This document shows, in pieces, positions 55,261 to 64,000 of a stretch of DNA of 64,000 nucleotides (positions within the stretch are counted from its first letter, which is position 1; each line of letters opens with the position of its first letter). The position numbers and the translations under genes were made by a program. The stretch is from contig JAHLKD010000043.1 of assembly GCA_025526935.1 (NCBI GenBank), positions 248,001-312,000 of the forward strand, in the 5' to 3' direction. This stretch comes from Cladochytrium replicatum. Its lineage: Eukaryota > Chytridiomycota > Chytridiomycetes > Cladochytriales > Cladochytriaceae. Below the pieces are notes generated by a model, which worked only from the letters and a program-made list of their open reading frames with translations, made no database searches and was not told the origin of the DNA.

Positions 55261-58253
55261 GGAAGACTTCTGTATCGGCATGACTGAGGGGTTCAAACTA
55301 TTTCGGGTTCCAAGGTACTATTCACACCCAAAATTTCCCCAAAATCTGGTACCTCGTTTTAATATCTGGATAGGGGACTACACCTGCAAATTGACCTTCA
55401 GTTTCAACGATAATTTAAAGATAGTTCCAGAACACCAGATCAATCGCGCTCTTGTAACTCCAAATCCCATTCTTACAACCAAGCTCCTGTTCTCCTCAAA
55501 GCATTCTGATTTCAGCATTACGGTCCTCGATGAAGAAGAATCAGCTAGCATTCCAGTACACAGCATCTTCTAGGTATGAACTTAACGCTGTCAGCGAACT
55601 CACTAACTGCTCATCCTGTTCCATTGAATTCCGGTACTAGCAAGCGGCTTTTTCACCTTGTTCACAGTGGGCCAAGTTGCTGGGAAATAAGTGGAAACAA
55701 GAATTCCTTTCTTGCAGGTCTGAGCAAGATTTACAAGAAAATCAGCAAGATTCACAGTCGTCCTCTTGTAGTTTCCATTCTGATCACCATAACTGGAGCC
55801 TTACTTTTCCACTCTTCGTCATCTTTTGTGACACCTTATCGTACAAAAAATGGGCCTAGAACTGAGAGTTTTGGGTGAAATCATTTTAGCTGCAATATAT
55901 CATGTCGCTGGAAATAAAGCAGACTCTATCGTATTCATTATGATCGCTACAGTGCTATGGCAGATTTCGGGCTGGCGCTCACATTCCGCGGCGCCACGAA
56001 GCTTTATGGTAATGTTTTCCAAAGTTTGTTGTTTGGAGTCGCTGCATCACCAGTAATTATCCAGATGTTGATTTTCGTTGGTAAGCGAAAGTTTTGCCGA
56101 CCTACTGGAATAATATGGTAGGGATCCAAGCTTTTAAGAGCCGCTTTTTTATTAAATCGTATGCAGATGAAACAAGTGAGACAAACATTGCATTGCTGCT
56201 CTGCAGTTGGTGTGGTTCTCGTTGGTCGATTCCGGCTTGTACTGGGCAACTCAGTAAATAAACAAGAGATAAGTGGAAGGTCCACACGTTTGATCATTAT
56301 CAGGTACAAGATTGTTACCGTAGCTGCTGCAGTAAACTCTGTGACAGCCTTCGCTCAGGTCATTGTGGGACGTTGGAATCTGTGTGCGGGATTGGAGCTG
56401 TACGATCAATATTTTATTGCACGAACACTAGGTTAGTGTATATGAGCATTTCCGGCTATCGCTCCATCGCTTCATCACTATTTTTCAAAACCTTTCCAAG
56501 TGTCGTATGTTAGGAATCAGCGATTTTTCGATATCAAAGACTAAACAACCGTTTCAAGCCCATGGAGCATACACGGACTTGCCATCTGCATTCTCATCTT
56601 GATGACGGACTCGGACCGTTTCCGACGCACATACGACATACTCAAACAGGAGAAGAAGAAGCAGCTGGCCGTGAGTTGGCGTTGTCAAATTGAAAAGTGG
56701 AACGCAGAACTGATCAAGAGATATGTGCAAAAAGAGTAGGGCCCTCTATATGCGACCCGCTTGCCTAATGATTAAAAACCAATGTTCTCATATCACCGCT
56801 GGTCCGTCTAAATATAAAGAATACAAAGAATACCGCATCGCAATATCTTATAAAACAATAGGCACCCCCAACAAACTCAATTGATTCGATATTTACTTCA
56901 ATAGCTCTGTCGTCTGCAATCCCAGCCCAACGTTGCGCCGAACTCCGCGGCTCTTCAGAAATTTTCGAAGCATTCCAGGGCACATCTTTCTCGGGTTCGT
57001 CAAATCGGGTCTACGTTCGATGCTAAATTCGAGACGATCGGGAAGATTTCCAAGTATTTCTTTTCCCAGGTCTATTCTCCATCACGCAATAGATGGGGTG
57101 TTTGCATTAGGGCAAGTTTCTAATATAATTGGATGCGTAGAGCAACTGAAGCGGAGAGTCGGAATCTTGGGGTTCGTAGATTTCGAAACGACAGGTGTAT
57201 GAGAACGCTAGGACTCCACGGACGGTGATGAGAATTGGTCGACGATAAATGTGTTTGAGGTCTGAGCAATGAAATTTGCAAATGAAAGCGATTAAGGGAT
57301 CGAATGAATTCAGAATAATGGTGATGAAGCAGAGGCTCCTGGCGATAAGAATCTCATCGGCGGAGAAGACCAAAATAATCAGCTCGAAGTGCTGGAATCA
57401 GTAGAAAATGATCAAAATGACCAGATTCTGTTGGTAGAAAGCAAATGCTATTCTCGTTTCCAAATGCGGATTGTTTTGGACAGACAATCTGGTCTCGCTG
57501 GAGGAGTTCCCGATCCTGGCGAAGGTATCACTGGCCGCTCCACCCTCGGGGAGCTGATTCGGCTATGATCGATTTTTCTAATTGGAGCGATTTGATCGGC
57601 ATTTAGGGCACAAACTAACATTTGCTTTAGTTGATATGAGCTTTACGGGATATCTCGGAGAATCTAGTGTGAGTATCGGTCCCACTGATTGTTCAAATTG
57701 GTTTTCTTCCAACTTCAACTTCCAGATGTCGGATATCCCTCAGGGATTTACCGCACAACCCAGTATAAGCGACTTGCCATCTCCATTCTAATCTTGATGA
57801 CGGACTCGGACCATTTCCAACGCACATACGAATCGCTTACAAAGAAAAGGCATCGTTGATTGATCCTGTGCGATTATATTGGCCCTTAAGTGAAATTGAA
57901 AAGTGGGAATGCATAAACGCTGCGGGCATGCAGAAGAAACTCCAAGAAAAGGGGATCTTCCTCATTCCGTATCTTTTTGTAGAGAAGCTTTTCCAGAAAT
58001 ATTTGCGGGATTATGAAAGTGCCTAATCTTTTGAACACCAGTCAATGTTGCAAGAAAAGCAAATATCGAAGTTCCATTTTGCAGTTTCGTATTGTGAATC
58101 AGATACATTACAGTGACGGCAAAAAGAAATATGAGGAAAAGACGCACGGCTTCCTTCCGGACCATGCCAAAATAACCCTTGAAACGCCAAGAAGAACAAA
58201 TAGTTGTCTAAGAAGTGACCCAAAATCAACTCGTACGTAGCCCACAACACCAA
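55261..58253. pseudogene. Decayed membrane-protein copies on both strands
   Basis: Hydrophobic stretches occur without full frames. Plus strand: LVVSILITITGALLFHSSSS (55760), ADFGLALTFRGATKLYGNVF (55960-56020), IIIRYKIVTVAAAVNSVTAF (56300) and LAICILILMTDSDRFRRTYD (56575-56630). The last block is repeated at about 57775-57830 (LAISILILMTDSDHFQRTYE), so a tandem duplication is certain. Minus strand: LFLIFLFAVTVMYLIHNTKL (58080-58140), ELILGHFLDNYLFFLAFQG (58180-58240) and ITIILNSFDPLIAFICKFHC (57260-57330). I cannot assign a family or a complete gene; these resemble multi-span proteins in decay. Some could be exons of a real but poorly visible gene. Confidence 0.35.
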
Positions 58254-58274
58254 AACATAAATTTCGCTATCTCG

Positions 58275-60001
58275 CTACCCGTCTCTTGTTCCCGGATTTC
58301 CATCTGCCCCATCTATCGCCGACCCCGAGCTCGCAAAGCTCATCGTCAAATCCGACCCCGTCCGTCTCGGCGACCCTACAGCGGCATAACTCCCAGCCCG
58401 ACAACAAAGCAGCGCCACCGTGAACGCATACGCCTTCTTCATCACGCTCCATATCCGACCCCGTACAAACCCGGACAGCAGCCACAGGTCCACGAACCAA
58501 TCGAACCAGTTGAAACTGTCCCAGAACGAGAGCCAGAACGACGTCGGTTCGCGGGGTTTGCGTTGTGGAGGCGGGGCGGTGAGGTTGGGTGTTGTTGTTG
58601 GACTTGGGGAGCGAGTGCGGAGGGATGTGGAGGGTTGCGGGAGGGAGTTTGAGGGTGCGCGGGTGCGGACGGACGGGGATTTGTGTTTTGTTGGTAGGTG
58701 TTCGGCGACATAAGGGGATCCTTGGCGTTCAAGGTCGCTCCCGTCATTTTCGTATTCGTCCCATGACTCGTCTTCGTCCAGCATCCGGTCGGAATAGAAC
58801 CCGTCGTCGTCGTCGAGTAGACGATCTCCGGAATCGACGGAGGCGTTTCCGGTCGTCTGCGCCTCGATTTCGGAAAACTTCCGCTTCATCGCTGCGAGGG
58901 GGTTGGCTGCTGCGTTGGGTTTCCGTTTCCGGCGCCTGTCGCGACGGGTCACGACGAGCTCCTCGACGCTCCCACTTGGACTGTCGGCATTGTCGAAATC
59001 TCTCCATGCAAAAGCCCAGAGATGAAGCCCGCTGGCGATGGCCATTTCGAAACACACAAAGAATGATTGGACCGCTGTGGAGACTTCTGCGGCGGTCCAG
59101 TCTTCTGTGGCGTGGAGGATTCCTTCGGCGACGAGGAGCTTTACGATGAATCCTTGCCAAAAACCAAAGAAAACTACAAATTTGATGGAGAGGAATTGGG
59201 CGACTGGATGGGCGGACGAACCGACTCGACGTGCGCCGGAGGAGAGGTCGTGGTGGACCGCTAGGTAGAATGCAAAGAGGGTAAACATTGCAAGACCGAC
59301 CGAGAGGGCATTCAAGATGGTGGCCCAGAAGTGTCCAAAGCTTGGGGACATGCTTTCTGGGCAGTAGGCATTGTTGATCTCGAGGACAACAGCGAGGATG
59401 GTTGTGGAGATTCGTACAATGACATACTGCATAATGCCGAGTTTGCAGAGGTTGAGAAAATGGCGCCAGCTTGGGTCGTGTTTGAAGCAACATGCTGGAG
59501 GTGGTAGGCGCCGGCGAGATTTTGAGGCCAGGATGGCTCGCTGAGCATTCATGTCAGGGCCGAGGTACTGCAAGAGAAGGCCAAAGAAACACCAGATGAC
59601 AAAGCCCTCATAGCAGTCCCGAATGACGTTGAAGAATACAGCATAAGAGATGAAGCGGTATGATAGAAATGAGATGATGGCGTAGACTGGAACCATCAGC
59701 AGAATCTAGCACAGAAAATGTCAGCTATTAAAAGCAATTACTGTGCATGTCGATGTACCCTGTTGATAGGACGTTGAATTTCAGGGATGCGATAATGAGT
59801 GAGATGGCCGTAGATTAGGTAGAGCGAGCTGCAAGTCGCAAAGACGGTGAAGAGACCGGACAGAATCCAGCCGGCGATGTAGGTCTCGTAGGTGTGGAAG
59901 GGATCGGGTTCAGATGGCGGCACAATTACGGGGTTCTTTTCGTACTCCTCGCAGGTAGCGACAGGCAGCCAATCGCGGGGCAGAAATGTGGAGGACAGCA
60001 T
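58275..60001 (-). CDS. TMEM184/Ost-alpha (DUF300) family membrane protein
   Basis: Two exons, complement of 58275-59705 and 59759-60001, give 557 residues. The first exon has GWILSGLFTVFATCSSLYLI and HLTHYRIPEIQRPINR. The second continues ILLMVPVYAIISFLSYRFIS, the family signature, then VIRDCYEGFVIWCFFGLLLQ, KLGIMQYVIVRISTTILAVV, FWATILNALSVGLAMFTLFA, FLSIKFVVFFGFWQGFIVKL and FFVCFEMAIASGLHLWAFAW. Seven spans fit the family. The C-terminal 230 residues are disordered, Ser/Pro/Arg-rich, with an acidic block. Members act in organic-solute or lipid transport and vacuolar roles; substrate here is unknown. Confidence 0.93.
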
Positions 60002-61839
60002 TCTGGGGGGTGTGTCCGTGCCAACGGGGATTGAAGCTTGGGCTCGACCTGACGACAGGCGGCTGAAACGACGTGGAACAATTGAGAAATTAAAAAAACT
60101 ATGTTGTTAAACATCGGGCACAGTGATCTGGAAATCATGATGCTCCTCTTAAGCAGCAGACTCTTGCAATTGTATCACCTCGTGAAAGAGCCCACCAAGA
60201 TGATTCTGACGGGCGGATATATGTAGACAAAGCGATCGATATTGCCACCAAAGCCTGGCCCCCTTACGTATTCCAACAAAGAGTAAATATGGGAGCCGTG
60301 ACTGCACGGTAGTGGAGAAGAGGCGATCAAAAGCCGAAGAGGACTTTGCGAAAAGAAAAAGCGAAACTTGCGCACTGCACCACCTCATTTCCTATTCTGC
60401 CGTTGACACATTTCCTATTCAAGAATGTTGTGCTCAGTATGTAGCTGCAAATCGTTGATCCTGACTACTTGAAAATAAATGTGCAAACGCTGATGTAAGC
60501 ATTACAGAATGGTAATTTCGCTGGGGGCCGGTCGTTATTCATCACGTATAGTCTTCGTTCAAAATGATTCCTGAGACAAATCTTTCTCAAGTTCTTAAAG
60601 TCTGGCCTGGCTCGATAACTTGATGAACCGAGATGACAACGAGCAGCCCATTTTGCGATCACTGAAAAGTATTACGGTGTCCCAACATTCCTCGAAATAA
60701 CCCTATGAGCTTGCTTCTTTCAGTCCCTCCTCCGTCCATTCCATATCATTCCAAGGAGTTATGACTGGATCGAAACCTGATGTTGAGCGAGAATATTTAC
60801 TGTATATCATAGATCTGGTCTGGACTTCGTTGCAAAGTACGAGACTTTCATAGGTTCCCAAAAGAAGCAGCAAATCAGCAGCAAATCATCATCACTTTTG
60901 TAAGATGATGACATTGGTGTTTTGGCAGTTTCGTGTTTGTACTCCATAGCTTTACGGCTTCTAATATCTTTTGTGTGCGTAAAGTTTGTTCCCTAAGAAG
61001 TAACCTTCTTCCGCTGTTCTATGACCTTTTTGTGAATATGATGAGATGCGAATTTCAGCTGTCTGCACATATATTTCCAGAAAGGGACCCCAGCTTCTTC
61101 CATTTCCGATGCAGATTCATCAACTTAAGGCGTGCTTTCATCCACTTTAGAGCCGGAAGGCTTCCAAAATGGAATTTGAAATGTTTCCCTGATCTGAATC
61201 CAATCCTATTTCTCCCCTCCTTCGTCGTCAAATCAAGCCGACGGATCCGAAATTGTCCCCCATTCGACCTTCCTTGTATGAAAGCCTTACAATCGCGCTA
61301 TTAGTGATATTGTTACCAGGGTCGACTCCGTGAGTTTGAAATTGTCTTCTCCATTTCTCTCTGCGTCTGTTACAGGCTCGGAAAAGTAATCAAACAATAG
61401 TGGACTTTTGATTAAGGAAAAGGATTCTATGACTGAATAACATACAGAACAAACAAGGCAACAACAAGAACTACGAAGGCAGAGGGACGATTTGATAGCG
61501 AATATGCTAGTTCTTGGAGAACGAGAATAATAGATTTAATGGATTGCTATCATTTGATTCCTTAGTACAGTATGGACTTCTGCCACTATTTTAAGACAGA
61601 ATTTTCAAATTTCAAATCGTTTTCTCGCATCCTATTAACAATATGAAAAGCATTTTCCGAATCTAGAATTAATAAAACTGAATATAACTATGAATGGCTA
61701 TTGAAGTATAATTAAAGATGCTGACAATTTCCGACTACAGGACCTTTTCATTCTCCTTCGTAGGAGTGCTTGATCAACTGGAAGCAGCAACGATCCCACT
61801 GCGACGAATGTTGAGATTCTTATTCCGTGTGAAAGAAAA
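60002..61839. other. Gene-poor stretch
   Basis: About 1.8 kb with no recognisable gene. The open frame 60933-61304 is low in similarity to anything I know. It is AT-rich after 61380. The left end should contain the TMEM184-like promoter. Confidence 0.4.
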
Positions 61840-62966
61840 ATGGCTTTACAACCGGCGCTGCTGTACAGAGATTCATTTCTATTGGAGCAGCAAAGGGAAA
61901 CGATAGAGAAGGCGTTTTCTAAGTCATTTGCATCGCAGTGGATATTCCTGCAGAATGTGAAGCGTCTTGTCATTTCTACGTTTCCCAGGGTTGTTCATGC
62001 ATATTGGCGAGTCGAGACGCTTTTGAAATACGCTTGCCAAATGAACGATGCCGATTATTTCTTATCTTTGCTGAACTTTAATGCTCAGTTGGATCACAGC
62101 AATCGCCCGAACGAAGGCGAATACCCAATTCATTTCGCTGCTATGAACGGAAACAGGAACATGGTTCAGGCGATGATTGAGCGAATGCCTGGGTTGATCA
62201 TGCATGCATTGACTTTTCTTCAGGAAAGAGTGATTCACAAAGCAGTGCTAGGAGGAAGTTTAGAGTTGGTGCAATTTATTGTGAAGAGCGATCCCAATTG
62301 TCTTTTGCAGCGCGATTATCTGCAGCAAACACCCCTCTATTTAGCTGCATATCATTTGAAGCTGGACATAGTTCCTTATCTGACTGAATGCAACGGAAAT
62401 GCTTGTGATATTCCCAATGCCATGGGCAATCTACCCCCTGTACGAAGCTTTCCATGGACGTTTTGATGCAAACGAAGACGAAGAACTCTCAGAACGCGAT
62501 ACCCGGGCTTCTCTTTCTGCTTACCGAAGATTTGTCCAACGTTAATTATACCAACAATTTTGGATCGATCTGCCATTTGCGCTTCATTGGCTGCACACTT
62601 CTCAACTTTACTGCAGAATACATGGCGCTGCTGGCTCAAAAGCAGGTCCACTTCAAAGCGAATAAAAATGTGCTGGGTCTGACGGCATTGCACTATGCCG
62701 CCAAGATGGGCAACGAGGCGCTGGTCGAGGCGTTGGTGGCCTACGACCAGAATGTCAACACCGTAGATCTCAAAGGAAAGACGCCTCTGCATTCCATTGC
62801 GGCATCGACTGCCATGCACGTTTACCGTGAATTTTATTCTTCCATTTTGCCACTCCTGCTGGAACATGGCGCCGATCCTTCCATCCGAAACCGTGAAGGG
62901 AAAACGGTTGCTGATATTGCTGTGGAAAGGCAGCAGCATTGGATGTTACCTTATTTTGAGCAATAA
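61840..62966 (+). CDS. Ankyrin-repeat protein, probable intron-containing gene
   Basis: Canonical ankyrin repeats: EGEYPIHFAAMNGNRNMVQA (62115-62170), ERVIHKAVLGGSLELVQFIV (62225-62285), QQTPLYLAAYHLKLDIVPYL (62320-62380), VLGLTALHYAAKMGNEALVE (62670-62730), KGKTPLHSIAAST then a long loop, and LLLEHGADPSIRNREGKTVA (62855-62910). The N-terminus is MALQPALLYRDSFLLEQQRE at 61840. Between about 62400 and 62600 the frame changes to AIYPLYEAFHGRFDANEDEE and SAYRRFVQR, then an intron (GTTAAT..CTGCAG) leads to EYMALLAQKQ. The first change has no clear splice pair, so one frame break is possible. Protein-binding scaffold; partner unknown. Confidence 0.6.
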
Positions 62967-63146
62967 AATCATATCATTGCAGCACGACATTCAAAGACAG
63001 TGTCTAAAGTCTTTATCCTGCGATTAAGATCATTTGAGAATTTCTAAACTAAATTCCTTTTCCTTATCATCATTGTAGCGTAATATTTTCGTCCGAAGAA
63101 AGATCAACCTTTCTTAAAAAGCATGACTGCCCCGGCAAATTAAATC

Positions 63147-64000
63147 ATGGTTGTTCCCAATTTTGCTGCACATTTGGAAAAGGTCATCGGCAATAACGTA
63201 CGATATAAATGTTCGCATTTCAGGACTTTAAATGTATGCAGGCGCTGCCCTGGCTGTCGTCGTTGTCTTTTCAGGAACATTTCAGTATATTCAGGAGCGG
63301 CAATCTTCGTCCATCATGAAGTCGTTTCAAAACATGCTGCCACAACGGACGAAATGTTTGCGACAGGGGTGGATCATGGACATGGATCAAAAGTTCTGTA
63401 CTCATGCAAGGAGATAGTATTGATTTAGAAAAGGGAAACGCAGTCCATGCCGATGTGCGGGTCATTGAATGCAAAGTACTGAAGGTAGATTTCAGATAAT
63501 GTTGCATTCTTTTCAGGTGGATAATTTTATCTTTGGGACTACGGTTCTCGAAGGGGCGGCGACCTGCCTCGTTGGAACCGGCGAAAGAACAATGGTAGGA
63601 TAATTATCAATACTCTTTTTCACTATAGATGGGAAATATTGCCGGAATGGTCGATGTCTTAAGCTTGGTCCTTCTCCGATTCAAAAGAAGATATGAACTT
63701 GTTCATTCGCTACATTACATTGGTGGCGACGGTGATTGCCATTTTGTTTCTGGTTTTGTCTTTGGTCAAAGGGACCAGGCTCGTCACTGCTGTTGTTTTC
63801 ATGATTTGTATGATTGTGGCAATGTTCCTGAAGGACTGCTTCCGACTGTAATGGTAAGAATAGACCACATTTGCTCATGCCTGGTGACACTTGCGTTAAC
63901 AGCAAAACATATGGCCAAAAAGAACGTTCTAGTAAAGGAACTAAATAGTCTGCGCTGGGCTGTGCCAGTGTCATTTGCACTGACAAAACAGGGACCTTAA
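63147..64000 (+). pseudogene. P-type ATPase fragment, type IIC (Na/K-ATPase-like), running off the window
   Basis: Pieces in order: NVYAGAALAVVVVFSGTFQY with IQERQSSSIMKSFQNMLPQR (63225-63345, M2 and actuator start), QGDSIDLEKGNAVHADVRVI (63405-63460), VDNFIFGTTVLEGAATCLVG with TGERTM (63520-63595), MGNIAG (63628), TM segments (LVATVIAILFLVLSLVKG, near 63720-63770), NVPEGLLPTVM (63820-63850), LALTAKHMAKKNVLVKEL (63893-63945) and CASVICTDKTGTL at the edge (phosphorylated Asp of DKTGT). The NVPEGLL segment marks the Na/K subfamily. The SSLTGESEP loop between VDN and FGTT is missing and three or more frame changes occur, so the copy looks dead, though exons beyond the edge are unseen. Confidence 0.65.

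Noticed and set aside
58589-59149. Plus-strand 186-codon frame over the TMEM184-like gene
   Set aside because: Arg-rich shadow of the minus-strand coding sequence; the minus strand has clear membrane spans and family signatures.

Overview
The window looks like part of a fungal nuclear genome, most likely a chytrid (Chytridiomycota, perhaps Chytridiales). The evidence is short spliceosomal introns of about 45-150 bp with GTAAG/GTRNGT donors, CTAAC-like branch sites and CAG acceptors; typical opisthokont housekeeping proteins; a Na/K-ATPase-like (type IIC) P-type ATPase fragment; and several copies of an ankyrin-like repeat family with the core WWKxSGLEL that I associate with chytrid genomes. 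The taxonomic call is inference; the gene content is read from the sequence. No rRNA, convincing tRNA or CRISPR array was seen.

Layout. 0.4-3.2 kb: a multi-exon EDEM-type GH47 gene (minus). 3.5-8 kb: decayed material, with broken WWKxSG-repeat genes, a STAND/NACHT NTPase scrap, a 123-bp inverted duplication and a 27-bp tandem repeat. 8.3-9.2 kb: RanBP1 (minus). 9.7-12.7 kb: a weak hypothetical gene, a damaged Pho85-type cyclin and a damaged WWKxSG-repeat gene. 12.8-21.3 kb: a NACHT pseudogene, then a gag-like retroelement fossil split by a 5.8-kb hAT DNA transposon (14850-20656) with an 8-bp target duplication, 13-bp terminal inverted repeats, GGGTC-rich subterminal tracts, two opposed arrays of about nine 97-bp units, a hAT transposase and a second coiled-coil ORF. 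21.4-22.4 kb: another dead WWKxSG gene. 22.5-24.6 kb: fumarase (minus).

24.8-27.5 kb: an ankyrin-like locus and a secreted Cys-rich/mucin-like protein. 29-33.3 kb: RPS2 (uS5), a small zinc-binding protein and an Ent3/epsinR-type epsin with a 13-nt micro-exon. 34.2-35.6 kb: two opposed BTB/POZ genes or remnants. 35.7-36.3 kb: a VHL-beta-like plus ShKT-like locus. 37.5-40.7 kb: ZNF511-like and multispan membrane protein genes sharing a 76-bp divergent promoter. 41.3-47 kb: a tandem family of seven-TM proteins (two intact, one decayed). 47-53.6 kb: a small four-TM protein, a neutral ceramidase remnant, a Gde1-like glycerophosphodiester phosphodiesterase and a TKL-like kinase with C-terminal membrane spans. 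55-58.2 kb: decayed membrane-protein copies. 58.3-60 kb: a TMEM184/Ost-alpha protein. 61.8-64 kb: an ankyrin protein and a broken P-type ATPase fragment running off the right edge.

The genes form no single pathway. Conserved housekeeping genes have intact, phase-consistent exons. Damage is concentrated in fast-evolving families (WWKxSG, NACHT, BTB, ankyrin, tandem receptors). This suggests accessory-gene birth and death around transposons rather than generally poor sequence, although assembly indels cannot be excluded. The strongest candidate for something undescribed is the hAT element with its array architecture and second ORF.
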